Source of the DNA: Bacillota bacterium
GTDB lineage: Bacteria > Bacillota > Clostridia > Lachnospirales > Lachnospiraceae
Direction of reading: 5' to 3'
Assembly: GCA_023387655.1 (NCBI GenBank)
Contig: JAEWHR010000092.1
Coordinates: 1-22,168, forward strand
DNA length: 22,168 nt
A program made the position numbers and the translations under genes. The first letter of the stretch is position 1. Every line of letters begins with the position of its first letter. Shown here piece by piece: positions 1 through 6,782 of the stretch. Below the pieces are notes generated by a model, which was given only the letters and a program-made list of their open reading frames with translations, had not been told where the DNA came from and did not search any database.

Positions 1-59
1 AAGCGATAGAAGATGCATACCGTTAGGCCTAAGGGTATGTTTCTCCTATCGCTTTTTTT
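1..59 (+). terminator. intrinsic terminator of the gene left of the window
   Basis: AAGCGATAG (1-9) pairs with CTATCGCTT (46-54) and is followed by a T run to 59. An inner stem CATACC/GGTATG (16-21 with 34-39) and the palindrome TTAGGCCTAA (23-32) extend the hairpin. It probably ends a + strand transcript that enters from outside the window. Confidence 0.8.
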
Positions 60-182
60 GTTGTAAGGAGATTGCAAAACAAGGATAGCATTTTGTTCTC
101 GCTATAGGATGTGCGAGGGAAAAGATATAATGTATCAAAGTTTTATAATATGGTCAAATAAAAGATGGAGGTTCATTAAAAC

Positions 183-908
183 ATGGGAGGTCTAGTAATA
201 ACTACGATATTAACAAGTGCAGTAGATAGTCTAAATCCCGTAGCAATTACACAACAATTTGTATTGCAAGGTATGGTAAAGAAGCCAAAACATATATGGT
301 TCTTTATACTAGCAACTATGATAACTAATTTTATGGGTGGAATCCTGGCGTATTTTGGATTGATAACAGTTTTTTCAAATACCATTAAGTTCGCTATTGA
401 GAGATTTGGACAGAATTTATACGTGATAGAGTTTATAGCCGGAATCATTATTCTTATCCTTGCATTCTTTTCTATTCTGCACCAAAAAGTAATGAAATTA
501 ATGGAAGGCAAAGAAACAACGCAGGATTCAGAGGATGATGAAAAGCAACAGGTGTCGAAGAAGATAAGATCTGTTACACCGTTTTCCTTAGCAGTTTTAG
601 GGGTGATCGCTACGATTGCGGAGTTAAGTACCGCGCTTCCATACTTTGCTTTTCTAGCAGTAGTGGTAAATTATGACCTAAGTACGGTTACTTTAATTGT
701 TATACTCTTAATCTACAATATAATTTATTCATCGCCGCTTATGATTCTTTATTTTATTTATCGTTGGAAACAGGAATTGTTTGAACGAGTTTATTTGATT
801 TTAAAGTTACAGATGAAAAAATGGTCTGCTATCTTAATCCCAGCAGTGCTAGGGATTGTTGGAATTGCATTTTTATTTCATTCCATTAATTTATTGTTAG
901 TTTTATAG
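183..908 (+). CDS. six-helix integral membrane protein, LysE/CcdA/GAP-like superfamily
   Basis: This 241-residue polytopic membrane protein of unknown substrate is hydrophobic from the first residues and has about six predicted helices. The N-terminal helix carries a DSLNPVAI motif at about residues 15-22; an Asp/Ser-x-Asn-Pro signature of this kind is typical of the first helix in the LysE/CcdA/SfLAP (GAP) group of small transporters. A charged acidic loop (about residues 108-125, GKETTQDSEDDEKQQ) splits the protein into two halves of three helices, as in that superfamily. GGAGG at 167-171 supports the ATG start. TATAAT hexamers at 126-131 and 144-149 are possible -10 boxes but lack a good -35. 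The gene appears monocistronic. I infer a membrane transport or thiol/electron-transfer role. No CXXC is visible, which argues against a true CcdA function. Confidence 0.7.
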   Translation: MGGLVITTILTSAVDSLNPVAITQQFVLQGMVKKPKHIWFFILATMITNFMGGILAYFGLITVFSNTIKFAIERFGQNLYVIEFIAGIIILILAFFSILHQKVMKLMEGKETTQDSEDDEKQQVSKKIRSVTPFSLAVLGVIATIAELSTALPYFAFLAVVVNYDLSTVTLIVILLIYNIIYSSPLMILYFIYRWKQELFERVYLILKLQMKKWSAILIPAVLGIVGIAFLFHSINLLLVL

Positions 909-928
909 CATAGTTTTCTTTATTAATA

Positions 929-956
929 TTGACATAGTTATCTCTATTAATATTGT
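929..956 (+). promoter_or_regulatory. candidate promoter of the YkgJ-family gene
   Basis: TTGACA (929-934) and TATTGT (951-956) are separated by 16 nt. The -35 is perfect and the -10 only fair. It would place the transcript start about 115 nt before the start codon of the Cys-cluster gene. Confidence 0.35.
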
Positions 957-1006
957 TATGTTGACTTCATATGTGTTTCTTCATAAAATAGGTGTTGGAA
1001 CCTGGG

Positions 1007-1025
1007 TTCAAATTCGGAATTTGAA
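1007..1025. promoter_or_regulatory. perfect 9-bp inverted repeat, possible operator
   Basis: TTCAAATTC (1007-1015), one central G, then GAATTTGAA (1017-1025) form a perfect 19-nt dyad. It lies between the candidate promoter and the start of the Cys-cluster gene. No T run follows, so it is not a terminator. An operator or short RNA hairpin is the likeliest reading. Confidence 0.4.
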
Positions 1026-1079
1026 TGAATTCTTTGGACCGAATAAAGAAGCGAGAACAGGAGCACGTAAGAGATTACT

Positions 1080-1754
1080 ATGGATAGAAAAATCAGTTTA
1101 AGTGAAATTTCAGATGGAAAATTATACGGAATAAATGATATGGTTAAAGCAGGTTGTAATGATTGTAAGGGGTGTTCTGCTTGTTGTATGGGAATGGGAA
1201 ACTCTATAAGATTAGATCCATTTGATATTTTCCGTCTCACAATCAATATGGGGAAAAGCTTTGAGGAATTATTAAGCAATAAAATTGAGCTTAATATAGT
1301 AGATGGGGTTATCTTACCTAACCTTAAGATGGTAGGAGAAAGTGAAAGCTGTGCCTTTCTAAATGAGGAGGGAAGATGTAGCATTCACTCTCATCGTCCA
1401 GGATTTTGTAGAATCTTTCCGCTGGGGAGATACTATGAAAATCGCTCCTATCATTACATACTTCAGGTTCATGAATGTAAAAATAAGAATCGTTCCAAAG
1501 TGAAGGTAAGCAAATGGATTGACACAAATGATATGAAAAGAAATGAGAAGTTTATCTTAGATTGGCATTATTTTTTAAAAGATTTACAGGTGCAATTAAA
1601 AAAGTCCGAGGATACTGCTTTCATAAGAAATATAAATTTAACTTTGTTACATACGTTTTATCAAAAACCTTACGTGAAAGAACTAGATTTTTATTTACAG
1701 TTTGAGGAGCGTATGGAGCAAATGAAGGAATATTTATTCTCTTTAGAAAAGTGA
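1080..1754 (+). CDS. YkgJ-family cysteine-cluster protein (UPF0153)
   Basis: This 224-residue soluble protein has the YkgJ-type metal-binding cysteine pattern. The N-terminal cluster has Cys26, 29, 32, 35 and 36 (CxxCxxCxxCC). A second group follows with Cys91, Cys100 and Cys110 inside CAFLNEEGRCSIHSHRPGFC, the usual C-F-L-x-x-x-G-R-C-x-I-x-x-x-R-P-x-x-C signature, plus Cys133. Such proteins are thought to bind zinc or an Fe-S cluster; their biochemical role is not established. The start is fixed by an in-frame stop at 1068-1070. The AGGAG at 1059-1063 is 16 nt from the ATG, which is long, so initiation may be weak. The C-terminal ~80 residues are charged and helical and lack cysteines after 133. 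Confidence 0.85.
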   Translation: MDRKISLSEISDGKLYGINDMVKAGCNDCKGCSACCMGMGNSIRLDPFDIFRLTINMGKSFEELLSNKIELNIVDGVILPNLKMVGESESCAFLNEEGRCSIHSHRPGFCRIFPLGRYYENRSYHYILQVHECKNKNRSKVKVSKWIDTNDMKRNEKFILDWHYFLKDLQVQLKKSEDTAFIRNINLTLLHTFYQKPYVKELDFYLQFEERMEQMKEYLFSLEK

Positions 1755-2097
1755 TTGCATATTAGATTTTCTCTTCTTTGTAATGAAGATTTATTAAAGA
1801 AGCAGCCCAATAATACCGGAATAGCTCTTTTTGTTCGCTAGGTAACATTGTGCTTTATAGTGGACTTTTCTTGATTGGATTACTATTCTTATTGTACTAG
1901 CGATTCTAATAGTGAAATTAGAAGAATTAAGTAAGATAATTAAAGGAAGGAATAGAGAAAGAATAACTTATGAGATTCTATATTACTCATAGTTGTTCTT
2001 TCTTTTTGGATCATTCATACTTATAGTTAAATTGTTGTTGAATATTTTGTTCAGATTACCTATAATTGTTACCAATATTTTAAAGGGGGAAAATGAT
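1755..2097. other. intergenic region without a convincing gene
   Basis: There are 343 bases between the Cys-cluster gene and the chosen methyltransferase start. A 7-bp inverted repeat (CTTCTTT 1773-1779, AAAGAAG 1796-1802) has no T tail. A short hydrophobic-then-charged reading frame ending about 1990 lacks a start codon and RBS, and may be the decayed end of a small membrane protein. The methyltransferase frame is open back to a TTG at 1993 but has no RBS there. Confidence 0.4.
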
Positions 2098-2895
2098 ATG
2101 GACTTCGAAACATTACGTAACATACAAGAGGATTCTAAACGGGTGGATGCATTATATCAAATTATGAAGGAGGATACTCGTTTAAATCATTCCAAAGCGG
2201 CAAGAGTCGAGTTTATTACAGCGACAACTTATATTGAAAAATACTTAAAAGAAGGAGATCGAATCCTAGATCTTGGTGCGGGTGCTGGGGAGTATAGTTT
2301 ATACTTTGCAAGAAAAGGTTATGAGGTATCTTCTGTGGAACTTGCAAGTGCGAATATAGAGGCATTTCAAAAAAAGATTACGAAAGAGGATAAGATTCAG
2401 CTAATTCATGGCAATGCACTTGATCTTAGTTGCTTTGAGGATAATAGTTTTGATGTAGTACTTCTCTTTGGACCGCTTTATCACTTATCAAATGAGGAAG
2501 ACCGGCAAAAATGTATTGCTGAAGCGAAAAGAGTATTAAAGCCAACAGGAACGATTTTCTTTGCTTTCATATTAAACGATATGGTTATATTAACGGAGTT
2601 TTGTTATCGTCCAGAATTCTTTCTTGAGAATAGCTATGACCATGAAACCTTTAAGGTGGAGGACTTCCCATTTGTATTTTTTACAGTAGATAAAACTCGT
2701 GAGATGTTAAAGACAGCAGGAATCCAAATACTAAAAGAAGTTGCTTCTGATGGGGTCAGTGAATTACTAGAAGACAAGATTAATGCTATGGATGATGAGA
2801 GCTATAACCAATATTTAAAATATCACCTGTATTGTTGCGAGAAACCAGAAATGTTAGGGAGAAGCAACCATCTATTAACCATAGGGAAAAAATAA
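2098..2895 (+). CDS. class I SAM-dependent methyltransferase
   Basis: This 265-residue methyltransferase of the Rossmann (class I) type transfers a methyl group from S-adenosylmethionine to an unidentified substrate. Motif I is LDLGAGAGEYS at residues 57-67, the acidic ribose-binding residue is Glu81 (SVELA), and the motif II/III region is GNALDL then FDVVLLFGPLYHL (about 105-130). The fold continues with the AEAKRVLKPTG block typical of Methyltransf_11/25 proteins. I start it at ATG 2098, because AAAGGGGGA (2082-2090) sits 7 nt upstream. A longer frame from TTG 1993 would add 35 hydrophobic residues with no RBS and is less likely. The sdpR-like gene follows within 150 nt, but that gene has its own promoter, so a functional link is not required. 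Confidence 0.85.
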   Translation: MDFETLRNIQEDSKRVDALYQIMKEDTRLNHSKAARVEFITATTYIEKYLKEGDRILDLGAGAGEYSLYFARKGYEVSSVELASANIEAFQKKITKEDKIQLIHGNALDLSCFEDNSFDVVLLFGPLYHLSNEEDRQKCIAEAKRVLKPTGTIFFAFILNDMVILTEFCYRPEFFLENSYDHETFKVEDFPFVFFTVDKTREMLKTAGIQILKEVASDGVSELLEDKINAMDDESYNQYLKYHLYCCEKPEMLGRSNHLLTIGKK

Positions 2896-2899
2896 CGAT

Positions 2900-3037
2900 A
2901 TGAACTATAAATATACTGGTATTGCTTTGGCTAACGAAAAGATTGAAGTGTGGGAAAGAAGCAGCGTTGAAACCTTGACACAAATACCATCTACGTGTAT
3001 TCTTAATTTAGATAAATATCTAAATGTAAGGAGATGA
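2900..3037 (+). CDS. possible 45-residue small protein between methyltransferase and sdpR
   Basis: An ATG frame opens 4 nt after the methyltransferase stop and closes 4 nt before the TTG start of the ArsR-type gene. It encodes 45 residues starting MNYKYTGIALANEK and ending LDKYLNVRR. The nearest Shine-Dalgarno-like sequence (GGGA, 2884-2887) is weak and 12 nt away. The frame also contains the apparent promoter and operator of the next gene. The fit into the gap suggests an operon member; the weak RBS and overlap with regulatory DNA suggest chance. I recognise no family. Confidence 0.25.
   Translation: MNYKYTGIALANEKIEVWERSSVETLTQIPSTCILNLDKYLNVRR
2975..3003 (+). promoter_or_regulatory. promoter of the sdpR-sdpI-like pair
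   Basis: TTGACA (2975-2980), a 17-nt spacer and TATTCT (2998-3003) form a good SigA-type promoter. The predicted transcript start is near 3010, inside the adjacent dyad. Confidence 0.65.
3006..3025. promoter_or_regulatory. operator-like perfect dyad in front of sdpR-like gene
   Basis: ATTTAGATA, central AA, then TATCTAAAT is a perfect 9-bp inverted repeat. It covers the predicted transcription start, between the -10 box and the RBS of an ArsR-family gene. ArsR/SdpR proteins are dimeric autorepressors that bind AT-rich dyads, so this is the obvious autoregulatory site. Confidence 0.65.
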
Positions 3038-3041
3038 GAAA

Positions 3042-3311
3042 TTGAGTTTTCAAGAGAGTTTTAAGGCTCTTTCGGATCCCACTAGAAGAGAAATTATTAA
3101 TATCTTAAAACGAGGAAAATTAACTGCTGGAGAAATTGTTGAGCATTTTGAAATGACGGGAGCCACAATTTCTCATCATTTAACAATACTAAAGGCTGCG
3201 GGGCTTGTCACGGATGAAAAGAAGGGAAAGTATATCTATTATGAACTTAACTTATCCGTTGTAGAGGAAATTATGGCCTGGTTTGCAAGCTTGAAAGAGG
3301 AGAGAGATTGA
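3042..3311 (+). CDS. sdpR: SdpR-like ArsR-family autorepressor
   Basis: This 89-residue winged-helix repressor opens with FKALSDPTRREIINILKRG, a hallmark of the SdpR subgroup. The recognition helix region (about residues 38-52) is MTGATISHHLTILKAAG and the wing contains KGKYIYYELN. It lacks the cysteine pair used by metal-sensing ArsR proteins. The length matches Bacillus subtilis SdpR (about 90 residues). The start is TTG, supported by AAGGAG (3028-3033) 8 nt upstream. In the B. subtilis system SdpR represses sdpRI and is sequestered at the membrane by SdpI bound to the SdpC toxin. The same arrangement is implied here by the SdpI-like gene immediately downstream. Confidence 0.85.
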   Translation: MSFQESFKALSDPTRREIINILKRGKLTAGEIVEHFEMTGATISHHLTILKAAGLVTDEKKGKYIYYELNLSVVEEIMAWFASLKEERD

Positions 3312-3312
3312 A

Positions 3313-3363
3313 ATGATTTGTTTCAATCTGATCAAATTGCGTACACAGAAATGGAGAGAATAA
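3313..3363 (+). CDS. possible 16-codon leader ORF coupled to sdpI
   Basis: An ATG at 3313, 10 nt after AGAGGAGAG (core GGAG 3299-3302) in the end of sdpR, opens a 16-residue frame, MICFNLIKLRTQKWRE. Its TAA (3361-3363) shares its last base with the ATG of the sdpI-like gene. The RBS and the stop/start overlap suggest translational coupling. The peptide has no recognisable family and could be only a ribosome-delivery device. Confidence 0.3.
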   Translation: MICFNLIKLRTQKWRE

Positions 3364-4016
3364 TGAGAAAGTTGTTTCGTCAGGAAAATTATAAGATATG
3401 GTTAATTGCTGTCATCTCTTTGCTTGTTGCAATGATTGCATATCCATTTTTACCCCAAGAGATTCCTTTACACTTTGGCGGAAATGGAGAGGTAGATCGT
3501 TATGGAGGAGCATGGACAATATTCCTAATACCAGCGCTTATTATTTTTCTTATTGTTTCCGCCGATTTATTTCGTTTTATCGATCCCAAGAAACAATCCT
3601 ATGCTAAATTCTCAAAGCAATATTACAGGGTACATTTATTAGCTTCTATTCTATTTCTACTTCTAGAAGTCTATATTATCGCAGTGAGTGTTGGGATAGA
3701 GGTAATGAATATCAATCATCTGATACCTGCTGTCATTGGTATATTGTTTTTGGTAATCGGAAATAGTATGCCTAAATTTAAGCATAATTACTTTTGTGGA
3801 ATAAGAACCTGCTATACGTTAGAAAATGAGGATGTCTGGTTTATGACTCATCGCTTGGCCGGAAAGATATGGTTTCTAGGCGGCTTTGGAATGATACTAA
3901 CTGTATTTTTACCAACCAGTGCTACTATGATAGTTTTCATTATAATTGTCGCTATTTTAACTATGATACCGATTCTATATTCCTACTTTGCATACAAACG
4001 TATAGTAAAAAAATAA
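3363..4016 (+). CDS. sdpI: SdpI-family membrane immunity/signal protein
   Basis: This 217-residue polytopic membrane protein has an N-terminal DUF1648 region (LPQEIPLHFGGNGEVDRYG, about residues 30-48) and a C-terminal SdpI domain. The SdpI block reads GNSMPKFKHNYFCGIRT, then TLENEDVWFMTHRLAGKIWF (about residues 139-180), matching the family signature closely. About six helices are predicted. In Bacillus subtilis SdpI gives immunity to the SdpC peptide toxin and tethers the repressor SdpR at the membrane. No sdpABC toxin genes are visible here, so this may be an orphan immunity or envelope-stress sensor pair. I choose ATG 3363, which overlaps the stop of a short upstream frame and has GGAGAG at 3353-3358. 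ATG 3351 and TTG 3318 are in frame but less well placed. Confidence 0.85.
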   Translation: MRKLFRQENYKIWLIAVISLLVAMIAYPFLPQEIPLHFGGNGEVDRYGGAWTIFLIPALIIFLIVSADLFRFIDPKKQSYAKFSKQYYRVHLLASILFLLLEVYIIAVSVGIEVMNINHLIPAVIGILFLVIGNSMPKFKHNYFCGIRTCYTLENEDVWFMTHRLAGKIWFLGGFGMILTVFLPTSATMIVFIIIVAILTMIPILYSYFAYKRIVKK

Positions 4017-4141
4017 GATAGATTTAAATCGTTATCAGTTTGACACCCATGGATAACGGAAAATCATTCGGGAAGTTAGTTATTGGAACAATGATTTTAA
4101 GAAAAAGAAGATTTTAAAAATTAGTAAAATAACAAGTTAAG

Positions 4142-4202
4142 AAAAGAGAGGAAATTATTCTTTTGAAGCCATAAAAGCTTATGAAATAGTTTCTCTCTTT
4201 TT
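4142..4202 (+). terminator. terminator after sdpI-like gene
   Basis: AAAAGAGAG (4142-4150) pairs with CTCTCTTTT (4193-4201), with further imperfect pairing inside (GAAA/TTTC) and a T-rich tail. Upstream, CGTTATC (4030-4036) and GATAACG (4052-4058) form a second, tail-less hairpin. Confidence 0.6.
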
Positions 4203-4221
4203 CTCTATCCATGTATTTCAC

Positions 4222-4248
4222 TTGACAAGCGAATGAAAAAACTATAAT
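4222..4248 (+). promoter_or_regulatory. promoter of cysteine desulfurase gene
   Basis: TTGACA (4222-4227) and TATAAT (4243-4248) are both perfect hexamers, but the spacer is only 15 nt, shorter than the usual 17. Downstream, AATTC (4261-4265) and GAATT (4271-4275) form a small dyad in the 5' leader. Confidence 0.5.
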
Positions 4249-4293
4249 CTAATCCATAGAAATTCTGTAGGAATTATAGATAAGGAGACTTTT

Positions 4294-5418
4294 ATGATAT
4301 ATCTTGATTATGCAGCAAATACACCAGTGGCGGACGAAGTAATAAAAGCCTATATAGAAACTGAGAAACAGTTTATAGCAAATCCAAATTCCTCACATCC
4401 GTTAGGGATACTTGCAAAGGAACGATTAACAGAAGCAACTACGGAGTTAGCAAATTATCTTAAGGTTGAACCAGGGCAGATTATTCCTACTTCTGGTGCA
4501 AGTGAGGCGAATAACCTTGCAATCAAAGGGGTTACCTTTGGCTACCGTGAAAATGGTAGGCACATTATATCTACCTGCTTAGAGCATCCTTCGGTAAGTG
4601 GTAGCTTAACATTTTTGCAAAGTCTAGGCTATGAAATTGATTTAGTAGATATTTTGCCAAATGGACAGGTGGATTTAGAACATTTGAAAGAATTGCTTCG
4701 AAGGGATACGGTACTTGTATCGATCTGCACAGTGGATAGTGAGTTAGGAACAATTCAACCTATAAAAGAAATAGCTAAGATTTTAGAGGATTATGATAGT
4801 TGCTTCTTTCACACAGATGCAACGCAAGCTTTTGGAAAGATAGAGGTGGACTTTTCTTTAGCAGATCTTACGACCTTTACCCCTCATAAGTTTAATGGGC
4901 TAAACGGAACCGGGGCATTAGTGAAGAAAAAAGATGTGGTATTGCTTCCACAGATCCATGGTGGTAGTAGTACCACAATTTATCGCAGTGGAACGCCTAC
5001 ACTTTCGAATGTAGTTGCATTAACAAAGGCAGTGCAGCTTTCTGTGGATCATTATGAGGAGAGACTTAGTAAAGTTAACGCCTTGCGTAAGATGTTTGAG
5101 ATGAAATTAAAGAAATATCCCAAAGTACGTATTAATAGTACCAATTGTGGTGTTCCTCATATCCTAAACATTAGCGTGAAAGGTGTTAGAGCTATTACTA
5201 TGAGAGAACTTCTAGAGGAATACGGCATCTGCATTTCAATTAAATCTGCTTGTTCGGCTACAATGACACCTTCAAGACCAGTTTATGCGGTGACAAAAGA
5301 CAAGAAAAACGCGTTGTCTTCTTTCCGAATCAGCTTAAGTCATCTAACGACAGAAGAAGAGGTAGAAAAGTTTTTCGAATGTTTTGAAGTTTGCTATCAA
5401 AAAGCTATCAATGGATAA
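4294..5418 (+). CDS. cysteine desulfurase (NifS/IscS-like, class V aminotransferase fold)
   Basis: This 374-residue PLP enzyme should remove sulfur from L-cysteine to give alanine and an enzyme persulfide. The start MIYLDYAANTPV is typical of the family. Visible active-site elements are His98 (EHPS), Asp175 in HTDATQ, the PLP-binding Lys199 in TFTPHKFNGLNGTG, and the sulfur-accepting Cys320 in SACSATMTPS. The Cys loop is of the shorter form, and the protein is slightly smaller than IscS (about 400 residues). AAGGAG (4282-4287) lies 6 nt before the ATG. No iscU/nifU-like scaffold is adjacent. The next gene is a TtcA-type tRNA thiolase, which needs exactly this kind of persulfide donor, so the pair may form a small tRNA sulfuration unit. 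That link is inference from position. Confidence 0.9.
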   Translation: MIYLDYAANTPVADEVIKAYIETEKQFIANPNSSHPLGILAKERLTEATTELANYLKVEPGQIIPTSGASEANNLAIKGVTFGYRENGRHIISTCLEHPSVSGSLTFLQSLGYEIDLVDILPNGQVDLEHLKELLRRDTVLVSICTVDSELGTIQPIKEIAKILEDYDSCFFHTDATQAFGKIEVDFSLADLTTFTPHKFNGLNGTGALVKKKDVVLLPQIHGGSSTTIYRSGTPTLSNVVALTKAVQLSVDHYEERLSKVNALRKMFEMKLKKYPKVRINSTNCGVPHILNISVKGVRAITMRELLEEYGICISIKSACSATMTPSRPVYAVTKDKKNALSSFRISLSHLTTEEEVEKFFECFEVCYQKAING

Positions 5419-5465
5419 AGAATTGTATTACTAGGTGTAATTTATTTATGATTGTACTGAGATTA

Positions 5466-5706
5466 TGATATACTAAGGTCAATCATAAAAAGTATATCAA
5501 ATAAGATATGTGGGAAAGAAATGCGGATATAAAGTAAGGTATTAAAACAAAAATAAATGCGGATATAAAAACAGAAATAAAGTTCGGCAATAAAACAAGG
5601 TAATATAAACAGAATTAAAGCAAGGTAATATAACAAGATAGTAACAACAAAAATAAAATACAGAAGTAAAAAGCAAATTAAATAAGGGTATAAAAAGGTA
5701 ATGAAA
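5466..5706 (+). repeat. A-rich degenerate repeat leader upstream of ttcA-like gene
   Basis: The 326-nt gap before the ttcA-like gene begins with a possible extended -10 (TG at 5466-5467, TATACT 5469-5474), with only a weak -35 (TTATGA, 5446-5451). From about 5520 it becomes A-rich and T-poor on the + strand and built from related short words. ATGCGGATATAAA occurs at 5521-5533 and 5557-5569. CAAGGTAATATAA occurs at 5596-5608 and 5621-5633. Looser copies (GGTATTAAAAC, GGCAATAAAAC, GGGTATAAAA, GGTAATGAAAT) continue to about 5706. Stops occur in every frame, so it is not coding. Confidence 0.55.
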
Positions 5707-5744
5707 TAATATCTTATAGATTAGTGTAAAGGATAGGGAAGGTA

Positions 5745-6638
5745 ATGGAACGTTATCAAGAGATTGAAAGAAGTATAGTTAAGAAGTATCGTAAAGAAAT
5801 ATGGCGTCCATTTGTGAAAGCAGTGCAGGAATATGAGCTGATCAAAGAAGGTGATAAAATAGCGGTTTGTATTTCAGGTGGTAAGGATTCTATGCTTCTT
5901 GCTAAATGTATGCAGGAACTTCAAAAGCATGGAAAAATTCCATTTGAATTGGTATTCCTCGTAATGGATCCAGGCTATAATGAAATTAATCGTCAAACAA
6001 TTATTAACAATGCAAAACTTTTGAATATTCCGATTGAAATTTTTGAATCTGATATCTTTGATATTGTAGCAGAAATTGATGAAAGTCCTTGTTATCTATG
6101 TGCAAGAATGCGTCGTGGGTATCTTTATAAGAATGCAAAGGCCTTAGGTTGTAATAAAATTGCATTAGGTCATCATTTTGACGATGTAATCGAAACTATT
6201 TTAATGGGTATGCTTTATAGTGGGCAGATACAAACCATGATGCCAAAACTTCACAGCAAAAATTTTGAAGGAATGGAGCTAATCCGTCCGATGTATCATG
6301 TAAAGGAGGAGGCAATCCTTCATTGGAAGCAGTACCATGAACTACAGTTTATCCAATGTGCATGTAGATTTACAGAAAATTGTACATTATGTGACAATGG
6401 AGGCGGTGGTTCCAAACGTCAAGAAATGAAGGCGTTAATTAAAAAGTTCCGTAGTCAAAGCAATATTATTGAACACAATATTTTCCGAAGTGTGGAAAAT
6501 GTGAGTTTGGATACAGTCATAGCATATAAGACCAAGGGAGTAAAGCATCATTTCTTAGATACGTATGACAGAGAAGATAGTGTAGATATGTATAACAGAG
6601 AAGATGGTGTGGATGTGAATGACACCGACGCGCAATAA
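5745..6638 (+). CDS. ttcA: TtcA-like PP-loop tRNA 2-thiolation enzyme
   Basis: This 297-residue ATP-pyrophosphatase (PP-loop) protein belongs to the TtcA/TilS superfamily. The ATP-binding loop is SGGKDS at residues 44-49. The central CxxC is Cys116/Cys119 (ESPCYLCARMRRG) and the second helix block is LGHHFDDVIETILM (141-154). A C-terminal cysteine group follows: Cys205, 207, 213 and 216. TtcA adenylates cytidine 32 of tRNA and inserts sulfur using a [4Fe-4S] cluster held by the CxxC and a further cysteine, which fits this pattern. A different substrate base cannot be excluded. The cysteine desulfurase upstream is a plausible sulfur source. The RBS (GGGAAGG, 5736-5742) is close to the ATG. The last ~25 residues are an acidic tail made by a 27-nt duplication and are probably dispensable. 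Confidence 0.8.
   Translation: MERYQEIERSIVKKYRKEIWRPFVKAVQEYELIKEGDKIAVCISGGKDSMLLAKCMQELQKHGKIPFELVFLVMDPGYNEINRQTIINNAKLLNIPIEIFESDIFDIVAEIDESPCYLCARMRRGYLYKNAKALGCNKIALGHHFDDVIETILMGMLYSGQIQTMMPKLHSKNFEGMELIRPMYHVKEEAILHWKQYHELQFIQCACRFTENCTLCDNGGGGSKRQEMKALIKKFRSQSNIIEHNIFRSVENVSLDTVIAYKTKGVKHHFLDTYDREDSVDMYNREDGVDVNDTDAQ
6564..6617 (+). repeat. in-frame 27-nt tandem duplication at the 3' end of ttcA-like gene
   Basis: Two adjacent 27-nt units (6564-6590 and 6591-6617) match at 23 of 27 positions. They encode YDREDSVDM and YNREDGVDV. Because 27 is a multiple of three, the frame is kept. It looks like a recent slippage or duplication event in the acidic C-terminal tail. Confidence 0.85.
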
Positions 6639-6699
6639 GGACTGTAGTAAGTGACGGTTAAGGACTTCGAAAATCCGTTTTAACTTAATGAATAAAAGT

Positions 6700-6744
6700 A
6701 TAAAGCAAAAGCAGTTACTATTTAAGTAACTGCTTTTGCTTTAT
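6700..6744. terminator. strong convergent hairpin between ttcA-like gene and permease
   Basis: A perfect 20-bp stem (6700-6719 with 6725-6744) has a 5-nt loop. It lies between convergent genes. The right arm carries T runs (CTTTTGCTTTAT), and on the - strand the stem is followed by a U-rich stretch. It most likely terminates both transcripts. Confidence 0.75.
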
Positions 6745-6782
6745 GAGGAAGAAGCGAAATTAGGTAATAACAAAGAAGCTAT

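Noticed and set aside
183..908. CcdA-type thiol-disulfide transporter
   Set aside because: No redox-active cysteine pair is visible in the membrane helices.
1001..1025. tRNA-like T-arm sequence (GGTTCAAATTC) near 1006-1016
   Set aside because: The flanks do not form a T stem and no acceptor, D or anticodon arm is present. The match is part of the perfect dyad.
1993..2097. Longer methyltransferase start at TTG 1993 adding a hydrophobic N-terminus
   Set aside because: No RBS lies near 1993, while a strong one lies 7 nt before ATG 2098. The catalytic domain begins normally from 2098.
4049..4117. 22-codon ATG frame after the sdpI-like gene
   Set aside because: No Shine-Dalgarno sequence precedes it, it overlaps a hairpin (4030-4058) and the peptide resembles nothing known.
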